From contig CAYYWL010000019.1 of the NCBI GenBank assembly GCA_964475135.1, positions 1 to 29,267 on the forward strand: a stretch of 29,267 nt of DNA, given 5' to 3'. Position 1 is the first letter of the stretch. Every line of letters starts with the position of its first letter. Below are positions 16,324 through 25,700 of this stretch, in pieces. A program made the translations under genes and the position numbers. The stretch is from TMED14 sp964475135. GTDB taxonomy: Bacteria; Bacteroidota; Bacteroidia; Flavobacteriales; Schleiferiaceae. The notes under the pieces were generated by a model. That model was not told the DNA's origin, did no database searches, and worked only from the letters and a program-made list of their open reading frames with translations.

Positions 16324-17579
16324 GTACCTGGTCCATTTTTAAGTTTGGCGGAGCCTCAGTCAAGGATCCCGAAGCCCTGCGCAACGCCGTGCGCCTGGTG
16401 CGCGCCTACGGAACCCATCCGCTGCTCGTCGTGGTTTCGGCCATGGGCAAAACCACCAACGCCCTCGAGCGCTACATCCAGGCCCGCGAGTTGGGAGACA
16501 CCGCCGCCGCCTCTGCGGAGCTCGACGGCATTAAAGCCTTTCACGGCGAGATGGCCCGCGACCTGGGGCTGCTCGACACCGAGCTGCAGGTCCAGCTCGA
16601 CGCACTCTGGGCTGCGGCCGAGCGGGTGGACTCACTTCAGGCCTACAACCCACGCTACGACGCGGTCGTTTCGCTGGGCGAATTGGCTTCGTCGCGCATC
16701 CTTGCCGCCGCACTGCGGGCCGACGGCCAAGACGCGGCATGGCTTGACGCCCGCGAGGTTTTGGCGACCGACGCCGTCTACCGCCGAGCCACGGTCGACT
16801 GGAATCAAACCGCCGCCCGCACGACGGCCGCTTTGGCTCAGCCCGCCGCGGTGACCGTCACCCAAGGATTCATCGGTTCCGCCCCCGACGGAAGCACTAC
16901 GACCTTAGGACGCGAGGGTTCCGACTACAGCGCGGCCATTTTTGCCAACGTGCTCAAGGCTAGCAGCTTGAGCATTTGGAAGGACGTTCCCGGCATGCTG
17001 AGCGGCGACCCCAAGGTGTTTCCGTCGGTGGTTCGCCTCGAGCAGGTTCCGTACCGCGAGGCCATCGAACTGGCCTTTTACGGCGCCAGCATCATCCACC
17101 CCAAGACGATTCAGCCGCTTGAACAGGGCGGAACCACCCTGCGAATCCGATCCTTCGTCGACCCCGAGGCCCCCGGAACCGAAGTGGGCCCCTTCGACGC
17201 GCTGACGCCTGAGGTTCCGTGCTGGATTCGCCACGAAAACCAGGTGCTGATTGAGGTTTCGAGCCGCGACCTCAGCTTTTTGTCTGAGGGCCACCTCAGC
17301 GAAGTTTACCGCATTTTTGCCGAAGAGGGCTTGCTCGTTCGGGCCGCCCAGCACACAGCGCTATCAACTCGGTTTGCGGTGAACGACGACCGCGTAGCGG
17401 TTCCGCGCGCCCTCGAACGCCTCAACAGCCCCTACCGTGCCACTGCCGAATACGGGCTGAGGCTGACCACGGTGCGCCGCCCCGACGCAGCGTCCCTGGC
17501 CACCTTGCTCGCAGGGGGACCGCTGCGCATGGTGTTACGAAATCATGAAGTCGCCCAGGTGCTGACGGCACCGAACTAA
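16320..17579 (+). CDS. lysC: Aspartate kinase (monofunctional, lysC-type)
   Basis: The 419-residue enzyme phosphorylates aspartate, the first step toward lysine, threonine and methionine. Kinase motifs are KFGGASVKD (from K8), VVVSAMGKTTN, GREGSDYSAAIFA, SIWKDVPGMLSGDPKVFP and ELAFYGASIIHPKTIQPLEQ. An ACT-like regulatory region fills about residues 300-419 (VLIEVSSRDLSFLSEGHLS). There is no homoserine dehydrogenase domain. The proposed start is TTG at 16320, overlapping the acetyltransferase stop (TTGA). It gives MSTWSIFKFGG, and no ATG or GTG lies closer. The next gene starts 9 nt after the stop. Confidence 0.95.
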   Translation: MSTWSIFKFGGASVKDPEALRNAVRLVRAYGTHPLLVVVSAMGKTTNALERYIQARELGDTAAASAELDGIKAFHGEMARDLGLLDTELQVQLDALWAAAERVDSLQAYNPRYDAVVSLGELASSRILAAALRADGQDAAWLDAREVLATDAVYRRATVDWNQTAARTTAALAQPAAVTVTQGFIGSAPDGSTTTLGREGSDYSAAIFANVLKASSLSIWKDVPGMLSGDPKVFPSVVRLEQVPYREAIELAFYGASIIHPKTIQPLEQGGTTLRIRSFVDPEAPGTEVGPFDALTPEVPCWIRHENQVLIEVSSRDLSFLSEGHLSEVYRIFAEEGLLVRAAQHTALSTRFAVNDDRVAVPRALERLNSPYRATAEYGLRLTTVRRPDAASLATLLAGGPLRMVLRNHEVAQVLTAPN

Positions 17580-17588
17580 CTTAGCCGC

Positions 17589-19187
17589 ATGAAGACGAAG
17601 CCGCTGATTTCCATCGACGAAGTACGCGGCTTTTTGGGCTGGCCGACTGCGGCACGCCCGCTGCTGTGGCTGCTGTTTGCCGTGCTGGGCTGGCACCGCC
17701 TCAACCGCGTCTATGCCCGCTACGCCGACCGCCAGGGCCCTGAATTTGCGCGGGCGTTGCTGGCTTCGCGTGGAATCAAACTCCGCTACTTCCCCAGCGA
17801 CTTAGACCGCATTCCGCGTTCGGGCGGAGTCGTATTCGCCGCGAACCATCCGCTCGGAGCCATGGACGGCCTCGCCCTGCTGCACACCATCGCCGCCGTT
17901 CGCCCCGACGTGCGGCTCGTCGGCAACGCGCTGCTCGAGCGCATCGAGCCGCTGAAGCCCTACTTGATTGGCGTGGTTCCGTTTGAGGGGGCGCACCGCA
18001 ACCCCGTGGCCTCGGGGCGCGGACTCCTCGAGGCCAAGCAGTGGGTCGAAGAGGGCGGAGCCCTCGTCATCTTTCCCGCCGGCGAAGTGTCGTCGTGGTC
18101 GCCCTGGCGCTGGGGTGTGCACGATCGCCCGTGGCCCCGCGCCAGCCAGCGTTTTTTGCGCGAGGTGGGGGTTCCTGTAATGCCGGTCGACATACGGGCT
18201 TCGCTCTCGTGGTACTTCTATGTGCTCGGACTGATGGGGTCATGGGTGCGCACCGTTCTATTGCCCTCTGAAGCAGTTCGTCCGCGCTGGTTCTTCAGCA
18301 TTGACTTGCGCTGGGGCAAGCCACTTAAGCCCGAGTCCGCCCAGTCTGCCGAGGAGTTTGCCGATGCGGTGCGCCAGCGCCGCAGGCAGCTTCGCACGGT
18401 CAAGCCCAAAAAGTCCCGCCGCTGGAAGTTCAAGCTGTTCACCCTGCGCCGCCTCGAGCCCATCGCGCCCGCAGGATCTGCCCCTGCAATTGCTGCGGAG
18501 CTCGCTGCGCTTCCCACCGATGCGCTGCTCACAAGGCACCGCGACCTCGCGGTCTACTTGGCCAAGGGCGATGCGGTTCCCGCGGTTGTTCTGGAGCTGG
18601 GTCGCCTTCGCGAAATCACCTTTCGCGGGGTGGGCGAGGGAAGCGGACGTGCGCGCGACCTCGATGAATTTGACGCCGCCTACCACCACCTCGTGCTTTG
18701 GAACGAGACCGAGCAGGCCATCTGGGGCGCCTACCGCTTGGGTCTCGGCTTTGAACTCTATCCTCAGGGCGGAATCCGCGCCTTCTACCTAAGCGGATTT
18801 TTTCGGATTCGCCGCGAAGCCCATGCGTTTTTTGCCCAATCGCTTGAAATGGGCCGCGCCTTCGTCGTGCCCGAAGCCCAGCTCAAGCCCATGCCACTCT
18901 ACCTCCTTTGGAAGGGAATCGTGCACGTTCTTTTACGCCACCCGGGCAAGCTTCGCTACATGGTGGGTTCCGTGTCGGTGTCCAATAGTTATTCGCGCCA
19001 CAGCCAGGCGGTGATGCTCGGATTCTTAAACCACCACTTTAGGGATGCCCATTGGGCGCGCTACATCTTGCCGCGAAAGCGGTTCCGCCTAAGGTTGCGG
19101 CCGCGAGACCGCGAGCTGATTGCCCACAGCGAGCCCGCCGACATGCAGCGCTTCGATCGCTTGATTGCCGACATTGAGCCGCACAAT
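17589..19187 (+). CDS. OlsF-like bifunctional aminolipid acyltransferase, 3' end lost in gap
   Basis: 533 residues are visible before the N run. Residues 1 to about 280 form a PlsC-like lysophospholipid acyltransferase domain, with N86-H87-PLGAM-D93 (NHPLGAMDG) and FPAGEVSSW. From about 300 on the sequence resembles OlsB/hemolysin-type N-acyltransferases with a GNAT-like fold (FDAAYHHLVLWNETEQAIWG, YRLGLGFELY, GRAFVVPEAQ, WKGIVHVLLRHPGKLRYMVG, ADIEP). This order matches OlsF of Serratia and Flavobacterium johnsoniae, in which one protein makes ornithine lipid by N- and then O-acylation. Glycine lipid synthesis by a related enzyme is an alternative. Family members usually continue about 60 residues after ADIEP, so the missing 3' part should lie in the gap. 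The short open stretch read after the gap is repeat sequence, not this gene. Confidence 0.85.
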
Positions 19188-19287
19188 NNNNNNNNNNNNN
19201 NNNNNNNNNNNNNNNNNNNNNNNNNNNNNNNNNNNNNNNNNNNNNNNNNNNNNNNNNNNNNNNNNNNNNNNNNNNNNNNNNNNNNNN
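19188..19287. other. Assembly gap (100 N) at the OlsF-like gene 3' end
   Basis: This placeholder gap of exactly 100 N cuts the acyltransferase gene after IADIEPHN. On its right the sequence is already extragenic repeat, so the gap hides the last 60 or so codons, the stop and probably the left end of the repeat. The true length is likely more than 100 bp. Confidence 0.97.
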
Positions 19288-19566
19288 GGCGGTTTCTTGT
19301 TGCTAGTTTCTGGTGATGCTTGGCAGTGGGTATTCCGTAAACGGATTTTTCGCGTAACGATTTGATTAAGTGAAATATAGCCGTTTCGAAATTTTTGAGA
19401 AAAAGTAAAATCCGGTTAAAACCGAACGGATTGCTGCGCTTCGCGCCGAAGGCGCGACGTTTCTGGCTTCTGGACCTTGGGAATCGCGACTGCTCGGCAC
19501 AATTAACTAGAAACCAGCCACAGACTACAGCTAACGAGCAAACCTTGTCAACCTCGCTAACGAGCC
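19288..19566 (+). repeat. Dispersed extragenic element, copy A (left end lost in gap)
   Basis: No gene is seen between the gap and the MORN-like gene. The stretch carries the AT-rich block of the element family (ATAGCCGTTTCGAAATTTTT, then AGTAAAATCCGG and the stem-loop CGGTTAAAACCG at 19413-19424). Two overlapping triloop hairpins follow (GCGC-TTC-GCGC at 19436-19446; CGCGCC-GAA-GGCGCG at 19442-19456). The right-end words AACGAGC and ACCTCGCTAACGAGC run up to 19566. CTAGTTTCTGG near 19303 resembles the 7-bp repeat at the mfd end. The left 9-bp array is not visible. Confidence 0.85.
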
Positions 19567-19600
19567 AAAAAAACAAAACCCGACCAAAAGGCCGGGCTTT
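19567..19600 (-). terminator. Rho-independent terminator of the MORN-like gene
   Basis: Read on the minus strand, CCCGGCC-TTTT-GGTCGGG (one mismatch) is followed by TTTTGTTTTTTT. The stem is 19579-19585 with 19590-19596 and the T run is opposite 19567-19578. It lies 28 nt after the MORN-like gene stop. This is the clearest intrinsic terminator in the window. Confidence 0.85.
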
Positions 19601-19624
19601 GCCAAACAAACAACATGACTCAGG

Positions 19625-19993
19625 TTACTGAGCCGCCCAATGCTTCGCGCTCACGCGACCATTAGGCCCATAGACCAGCACGTAGTGCTGACTTTGGTCC
19701 GCTGACGTGGTCAACCACGTACCAACTTTTTTGCCGTGGAAGTACTGACCGTGGATCAGTACGTCGCCAGACTCGCTGTAGAGGGCGAATGTTCCGTGGC
19801 GCTCGCCGTTGCGGTAGTATCCGCGTTCTTTGATTTGCCCGCTTTCGAAGTACTTGGTGTACTCGGTGCGATCGCCCAATTCGGCAATCGTTATGCGTTC
19901 ATTCGCATTGGGGGTGGGGTCGGGGCGCAGGTCCTGAGCTTGAGCAATCAAGCCGGATGTCAACAGCGCCACTAGTAGAAAGGTCTTTTTCAT
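19625..19993 (-). CDS. Small secreted MORN/YwqK-like repeat protein
   Basis: The 122-residue protein starts with a signal peptide (MKKTFLLVALLTSGLIAQAQ). It carries MORN-like variant repeats of the YwqK type: YTKYFESGQIKERGYYRNGE, then RHGTFALYSESGDVLIHGQY and FHGKKVGTWL. Such proteins in Bacteroidetes are often annotated as 'antitoxin component YwqK', but no toxin partner is seen here and the protein is exported, so I make no antitoxin claim. The gene stands alone with a textbook promoter (TTG-N19-TAACTTTG) 28 nt before the ATG and an intrinsic terminator after the stop. It is therefore an independent transcription unit, convergent with the acyltransferase operon. Confidence 0.88.
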   Translation of the reverse strand: MKKTFLLVALLTSGLIAQAQDLRPDPTPNANERITIAELGDRTEYTKYFESGQIKERGYYRNGERHGTFALYSESGDVLIHGQYFHGKKVGTWLTTSADQSQHYVLVYGPNGRVSAKHWAAQ

Positions 19994-20021
19994 GGCGTCC
20001 GTATGTTAAGTTAACGTTACT

Positions 20022-20051
20022 CAAAGTTAACACAAAATTAACATTACGCAA
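20022..20051 (-). promoter_or_regulatory. Bacteroidetes-type promoter of the MORN-like gene (TTG-N19-TAACTTTG)
   Basis: On the minus strand a -33 TTG (opposite 20049-20051) is followed after 19 nt by TAACTTTG (opposite 20022-20029), a perfect match to TAnnTTTG. The ATG follows 28 nt later. The region is crowded with GTTAA words and has ATGTTAA/TTAACAT inverted arms, possibly an operator. Confidence 0.7.
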
Positions 20052-20955
20052 CACCTGCAACTCGATCGACTAAAATTTGTGCCATTCGGGCGAATGATTG
20101 GGTGCTCCATCCGGCTATATGTGGTGTAATCAGCACGTTAGGATGATTCAGGAGGTCGTTCCAAAAGGGCGCTGCTTCGGTCAAACCCTCGAGGTTGGCC
20201 TTTTCGAGGTCGACCACGTCGAGTCCGAGTCCGCGAATGAGGCCGTCGTTGAGGGCGCGCCAGGCGTCGTTAAGGGGCAAAATGTTTCCGCGGCTGGTGT
20301 TGATGACCCAGGGTTGGCGGGCGCACTGCTGCCAGAAGGCGTAGTCGGCGTAGCCCTTGGTTTCGGGCGATAGGGGCAGGTGCAGACTGATGATGTCGCA
20401 CTCCGCTTGGATTTGGGCGAGGGTGGATTCGCCCTCAAAACCGCCGCGGTAGGCGTCGTGGGCCAGAACGCGCAACCCTAGACCGCGCAGAAGGGTGGCG
20501 AACGCGGGCCCGGTGTGGCCGTATCCGATGATGCCGACGGTGGCTCCGGCGAGTTCCCAGCCGGTGTTGCTGGCACGGTTCCATTGGCCGACGGCGACTT
20601 CGCGGGCGGACCAGGTCACGCGTTTGGTGAGGCCCAGCAAGAGGCCAAGGGCGTGCTCGGCGACGGCGGGGGCGTTGCCTTCGGGGGCTGACAGGCAGGC
20701 GATTCCGCGGGCTGAGGCAGCGGCGCAGTCGATGTGCTCCATTCCGCTTCCGAATCGGGCAATCCACCTGAGTTGGGGGGCGCGGTCCAGAAGAGCGGAA
20801 TCGACGGCGATGCGTCCGCGCAGCACAAGGCCGGTGGCCGTGGACAGGGGCAGGTCGTCAATGGGGACTCCGTAGCAGCGGTCCAGCGTGTAGCCGAGCG
20901 ACGCGAGGCCGTCTTCAAGAATGGGGTGGGTGGTGTCTACGAGCAGGGCCCTCAT
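20044..20955 (-). CDS. D-2-hydroxyacid dehydrogenase (3-phosphoglycerate dehydrogenase-like)
   Basis: The 303-residue enzyme belongs to the D-isomer-specific 2-hydroxyacid dehydrogenases. The NAD-binding GYGHTG is at 144-149. The catalytic triad is visible as R222 (INTSRGN), E251 (DVVDLEKAN) and H279 (LITPHIAGW). It is the short form without the ACT/ASB domains of SerA, so the substrate may be phosphoglycerate, glyoxylate or another 2-keto acid. The frame is open upstream to 21246, but that part is antisense-like junk inside mgtE. The ATG at 20955 overlaps the mgtE stop as ATGA and gives the family N terminus MRALLVDTTHPIL. It is the last gene of its operon. Confidence 0.93.
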   Translation of the reverse strand: MRALLVDTTHPILEDGLASLGYTLDRCYGVPIDDLPLSTATGLVLRGRIAVDSALLDRAPQLRWIARFGSGMEHIDCAAASARGIACLSAPEGNAPAVAEHALGLLLGLTKRVTWSAREVAVGQWNRASNTGWELAGATVGIIGYGHTGPAFATLLRGLGLRVLAHDAYRGGFEGESTLAQIQAECDIISLHLPLSPETKGYADYAFWQQCARQPWVINTSRGNILPLNDAWRALNDGLIRGLGLDVVDLEKANLEGLTEAAPFWNDLLNHPNVLITPHIAGWSTQSFARMAQILVDRVAGVA

Positions 20956-22301
20956 CCGAGCAGCGCGTTGGCGATGGCGAAGTAAATGCTTAGCCCGAGG
21001 ATGTCGTTGGTCGTCGTGATAAAGGGGCCTGTGGCCAAGGCGGGGTCGATTCCGTAGTGGTTGAGGGCCCAGGGAACGGCGGTTCCGAAGAGCGAAGCAA
21101 AAATGATCACGCTGAGCAGCGAAACCCCGACGGCGACCGCAAAGAGCAGTCCGTGGCCCACGGCCCACGAGTAGGCGAGAATGGCCAGGGCGCAGAGGAG
21201 TCCGTTCAAGAGGCCTACGCCCAGTTCGCGGGAGAGGCGGGACCAAAGGGTTCCGGGCATGTTCGAGTTGGCAAGGCCCTGGACGACAATGGCCGAGGAC
21301 TGGACGCCGACGTTGCCGCCCATGGCTCCGATGAGGGGCATGAAAAAGGCGAGTTGGGGAAGGAGCGAGAGTTCGCCCTCGTTGCGGCCGACGACGGTAG
21401 AGGTTAGGATTCCGCCCACGAGACCCACCATTAACCAGGGCAGGCGGGCACGCGTCATTTCAAAGAGGCCGTCGCCAGCCTCGACTTCGTCAGAAAGACC
21501 CGACATGAGCTGGTAGTTGCTGTCGGCCTCTTCTTGAATCACGTCCACCACGTCGTCGATGGTGATGCGGCCCAGCAGGCGCCCCATGTCGTCGACCACC
21601 GGAACCACAAAGAGGTCGTACTTTTTCATGATGCGGGCGACTTCGACCTCGTCGGTCGTCGAGGTGACGGAGCGAACGCTGCGGTCGTAGACGTCGGCGA
21701 TGGGGGTACGGGCTCCAGTGGTGAGCAGTTTTTTAAGCGACAGCGATCCGAGCAGAATGTCGTGGTCGTCGACCACGTAGACGGCGTGCACCACCTCGAC
21801 TTCTTCGGCCTGGCGGCGCATTTCGCGCACGCAGCGGCTGACGGTCCAGTTCTCGTTGACCTGCACCATTTCGGTGGCCATGAGGGCTCCGGCGGTGCCT
21901 TCGGCGTGGGTCAGCAGGTCGGCCAGGTCCTTGGCGTACTCGACGTCTTCGATGTTTTGAAGGACCTCGCGCTTCTTTTCTTCAGACAGGTCGGCCATGA
22001 GGTCGGCGGCGTCGTCTGAATCGATGTTTTCGAGGACGACCTCGGCGATCTCTTTACCGGTAAAGTTTTCGAGAATCTCGGACTGCAGCTCGTCGTCAAA
22101 ATAGACAAGGATGTCGGTCCAGCGTTCCGCGGGCAGCAGCTGCAGCATCGCCAGCACCTCGGGAATCTCGAGCTCTTGCGCGATTTCAGCTACGTCGGCC
22201 GAGTGCAGGCCTTCGAGCAGGTCGACGACAGCGGAATCTTGCCCTTCAGAGAGCAAGCGCCGCAGTTCAGCGCGAAGTTCGTGGGTCGTCGTGGGTGTCA
22301 T
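20952..22301 (-). CDS. mgtE: Magnesium transporter MgtE
   Basis: The 449-residue Mg2+ channel has the full MgtE layout. An N-terminal helical domain comes first (about 1-125; LHSADVAEIAQELEIPEVLA, FTGKEIAEVVLENIDSDDAA). A CBS pair follows (about 135-250; TVSRCVREMR, VVHAVYVVDDHD, VVPVVDDMGRLLGRITIDDV). Five C-terminal membrane helices (about 280-449) carry the pore signature PLIGAMGGNVGVQSSAIV and the DPALATGPFITTTNDILG end motif. Cytoplasmic Mg2+ binding to the N and CBS domains closes the channel in characterised members. I chose the ATG at 22301 (MTPTTTHELRAELRRLL) over a start at 22319. Either choice overlaps the rsmA 3' end (35 nt for 22301), and the stop overlaps the next gene by 4 nt. 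Confidence 0.96.
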   Translation of the reverse strand: MTPTTTHELRAELRRLLSEGQDSAVVDLLEGLHSADVAEIAQELEIPEVLAMLQLLPAERWTDILVYFDDELQSEILENFTGKEIAEVVLENIDSDDAADLMADLSEEKKREVLQNIEDVEYAKDLADLLTHAEGTAGALMATEMVQVNENWTVSRCVREMRRQAEEVEVVHAVYVVDDHDILLGSLSLKKLLTTGARTPIADVYDRSVRSVTSTTDEVEVARIMKKYDLFVVPVVDDMGRLLGRITIDDVVDVIQEEADSNYQLMSGLSDEVEAGDGLFEMTRARLPWLMVGLVGGILTSTVVGRNEGELSLLPQLAFFMPLIGAMGGNVGVQSSAIVVQGLANSNMPGTLWSRLSRELGVGLLNGLLCALAILAYSWAVGHGLLFAVAVGVSLLSVIIFASLFGTAVPWALNHYGIDPALATGPFITTTNDILGLSIYFAIANALLG

Positions 22302-22791
22302 GGCGCAGGGCTTCGGCAAGCGCGATGAACTGGTCGACGCGGAGCTGTTCTGCTCGCAGCGAGGCCACCGATTCCAGCGCGCTTGGCGCGCTAAAGGTAA
22401 GGCTTTTCAGTGCGTTGCGCAGGGTTTTGCGCCGCTGGCCAAAGGCGGTNNNNNNNNNNNNNNNNNNNNNNNNNNNNNNNNNNNNNNNNNNNNNNNNNNN
22501 NNNNNNNNNNNNNNNNNNNNNNNNNNNNNNNNNNNNNNNNNNNNNNNNNAGTCGGGCGCTGAGTTGCGGAAACTTGCTCTGCAGCACCGGAATGCTTTCG
22601 CGGTCCAGTTCCACTGCGTGCAGGGTCAGCGGGCGCTGCAGCAGGTACTGGGTCAGCACGCCGGTGCCGGGCCCAATTTCAAGGGCTTGGCTGCACTCGG
22701 CGAGGGTTAGGGCTTCGGCGGTGCGCTGGGCGGCGCTCAAATCCCTCAGGAAGTGCTGGCCCAGCTGTTTTTTAGCGCGGATTTCGGCCAT
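22267..22791 (-). CDS. rsmA: 16S rRNA dimethyladenosine transferase RsmA (KsgA), interrupted by gap
   Basis: The N-terminal part (80 residues) has KKQLGQHFLRD and the SAM-binding ALEIGPGTGVLTQYL. The C-terminal part after the gap has FGQRRKTLRNALKSL, the conserved KsgA helix. RsmA dimethylates two adjacent adenines near the 3' end of 16S rRNA during small-subunit maturation. About 140 residues are visible and the family length is about 260, so roughly 115-120 residues, including the catalytic NxPY motif, are missing in the placeholder gap. The true gap should be near 350 bp rather than 100 (inference from family length). The start ATG overlaps the stop of the upstream fusion gene as TAATG. 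Confidence 0.93.
   Translation of the reverse strand: MAEIRAKKQLGQHFLRDLSAAQRTAEALTLAECSQALEIGPGTGVLTQYLLQRPLTLHAVELDRESIPVLQSKFPQLSARXXXXXXXXXXXXXXXXXXXXXXXXXXXXXXXXXXTAFGQRRKTLRNALKSLTFSAPSALESVASLRAEQLRVDQFIALAEALRHDTHDDPRTSR
22450..22549. other. Assembly gap (100 N) inside rsmA
   Basis: This placeholder gap of exactly 100 N falls in the middle of rsmA. The missing catalytic section of the protein indicates a true length of roughly 350 bp. Confidence 0.97.
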
Positions 22792-25700
22792 TATTCGGTG
22801 GGATTGAGCAGTCCGGCGCGGCGCAGCAGCGCCTCGGGCTGGGGTTGGCGTCCGCGAAACGCGACGTAGAGGTCCATGGGGTCGACGGTTCCGCCCGATT
22901 CAAGCAAGGTGCGAAAGCGCGGTGCGGCCTGGTCCGGAGCCTCGCGAAAGAATCCATAGGCGTCCGCATCGAGCACCTCGGCCCATTTGTAGCTGTAGTA
23001 GCCGGCGCTGTAGCCTCCGGCAAAAATGTGGCTAAAGCTGGGTGAAATAAAGCTAGAATCGACCGCGGGCCACACGTCGACTGAGGCAAAGGCGTCGCGC
23101 TCGAGCTGCTCCAGATCGCTTGGCGCAGTGCGCGCGTCGTGCCACGCCATGTCCAGCAGTCCGAACCCAAGCTGGCGAACCGTCGCCAAACCTTCTAAAA
23201 ACGTTTGGCTTTGAGCCAGGCGCGCGACCAAGTCGGCCGGCATGGCCTCGCCGGAGGCGTAGTGGCGGGCCCACTGGGCGAGCTCGGCGGGCTCGTAGCA
23301 CCAGTTTTCCATGATCTGCGACGGAAGCTCCACGAAGTCCCAGCGCACAGAGGTTCCGGTGAGGCTGGCGTACGCGCCGCGCCCCAGCATGCCGTGCAGG
23401 CCGTGGCCGAACTCGTGAAACAGCGTCAGCACTTCATTGAACGTCAGCAGGGCCGGAGCCTCAGCCGTCGGCTTGCTAAAGTTCCCGACCAGGCTCACGA
23501 CGGGGCGCACTTCGCGACCGCGTTCGTCGGCGTAGGCCGAGCGGTAGCTGGTCATCCAGGCTCCGGCGCGCTTGCCCTTGCGGGGGTGCCAGTCGGTCGT
23601 CAGGTGGGCGATGAACTGTCCGGCGGAATCCCATACTTCCCATGCCTTAGCGTCGGGGTGGTAGGTGGGGTTGTGCTGGGCCGGCTTCACCTCAAGCCCG
23701 TACAGCCGGCGTGCCACGTCAAAGGCCCAGGCCTCGACCTTGGGCAGCGCGAAGTAGGGCTTGGTCACCGCGTCGTCAAAGTCAAGCTTGGCCAGTTTGT
23801 AGCGTTCGGTGGTGAAGGCGACGTCCCAGCGCTGCAGGTCGTTCAGTCCCAATTCGCGGGCAGCGAATTCGCGGAGCTCTGCCGCCTCTCGCTCAGCCGC
23901 CGGCTTGGCTTTGGCGCGCAGGTCGGCCAAAAACGTGTGAACCGTTTCAGGCGTGGACGCCATGCGTTCGGCCAGCACGTACTCGGCGTGGCTCGCGAAT
24001 CCAAGGAGCTGAGCCCGCTCAAGGCGCTTGGCGGCCAAATTCAGGACGCGCTGGCGGTTGTCGCGTTCGTCGCCTCGGGCTCCGCGTTGGGCGTAGGCGC
24101 GCCAGAGCTGCTCGCGCAGTCCGCGGTCCTCAGCATAGGTCATGAACGCCAGGTAGTTGGGCGCATCGAGCGTCGCGGCGTAGCCGCTGCTCAAGCCGTG
24201 CTGCGCGGCGGCCTCGGCGGCCTGTTCTAAGGCCCAATCCGGCAGTCCCGCGGGGGCTTCAGCCAGCGTCAAATGCCAGGTTTCGGTGTCTTTGAGCAGG
24301 TTGTCGCTAAAGGTCAGTGCTTCGGTGCCCAGCTCTTGGTCGAGCTCGAGCAGCTTGGCTTTGCCGGCGGAATCCAACCGGGCTCCGTGACGTTCAAACG
24401 CTTTAAGCGTTTTATCGTGGAGCATGCGGTCCTCTGCTGCGGCAGCAGCGGGCAGCACCACCGCCGATACCCGGGCAAACAGCGCTTCGTTGGTGAGCGT
24501 GGCGTTGCCGAGGGCGGCCAGCTTGGGCTGTACCACGCGGGCTAGTTCCTGAAGTTCGGGCGTCGAAGCCGCGCTCAACGCATTGAACAGCAGCGTCGTT
24601 TGGGCGTCGAGCTCGTAGGTCATGCGCTCAAGGGCCACCGTAACTGATTCGAAGGTTGCGGGCGCGGAATCCGTTGCAAGCCGTTCCAGCTCAGCGTAGG
24701 CGCCGGCCAAGGCGTCTTCGATGCGCGCGCCGAGCACCGAGGCCTCGGGAGCCGCGGTTTCAATGGCCGATGCGTAGCCCGTCAAGTAGGTGTAGGGCGC
24801 GGTGAGCGAACCGTCGGCGCATTCCGTGGCGGCTGCCAAAATGCCTTCGGGGTCGCCCGCGAGCCAATGCGGCCACACCTGCTCGATGAAGGCGCGTCCA
24901 AAGCCTTCGGTGGCGTCGGTCGGAACCTGGCTGGGCAAGTTGTCCACCGCCAGGACGCCGAGGCTGCCTGGGGTTCCGAGGGCCACCTCGCTACCGGTCA
25001 CTGGATCCCATCCGAAGAAGGGGTCGTCGCCCTTGCTGGCGCGCAGGGTGCACGGAACCGGTCCCGCAATGTCGCACGAGATGTCGCCGACAAATTCCAA
25101 GCGGTTCGTTGGGCGAAGCACGTCGGCTGCGGTAAAAAATGCGGGTCCGCCTTCAGCGTAAAAGTGGCAGGGCAGGTACACCGTCGCCACTTCGAGGTAG
25201 GGCGCCAACGCCGAGGCGTAGCGCTCAGGGTGGGCGCGGAACTCGCTGCGGTCGTAGCCCCCGTCCGACGCGCGCTGAACGTAGTGTTCGGCCTCAAGCA
25301 CGGTAAAGCACGGTCCTTCAGCGCCATTTAAAAATTCGGTGGGCGGAACCTCACGAAATCCGCCTGCGCGAAGCATGTCAGAGGCTCCGTGGCCTACACG
25401 TCCAACCCCGGTGAGCACAATCCGTGCATCGCTCGGCCACGTGTGGGCTGCAAGCTCGGCCTTCAGCGCCGCAACACGGCCCAACTCAAGGGCGGGAGGG
25501 AAGGACCAGGTTCTGCGCTGCAGACCCCAACCGCGAAGGGCCTCGTAGGCACCGACCAAGCCGGCGTACTCGCCAAAACCGATGATGCGTTTGCCATTCT
25601 GGCGCAGCAGTTCCCAGTCAATGAGTCGAACGTCGCGGTCAAGGCAGGCGCGCAGTAGGCCGCGGTTGTAGGGCTGGCCCTTGTAGGTGTGGCTAAAAAA

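Noticed and set aside
19288..19316. Continuation of the acyltransferase frame after the gap (RFLVASFW)
   Set aside because: The sequence is extragenic repeat, lacks the expected family C terminus, and frame across an unknown-size gap means nothing.
19625..19993. MORN/YwqK-like protein as part of a toxin-antitoxin system
   Set aside because: No partner toxin gene is adjacent, and the protein has an export signal and its own promoter and terminator.
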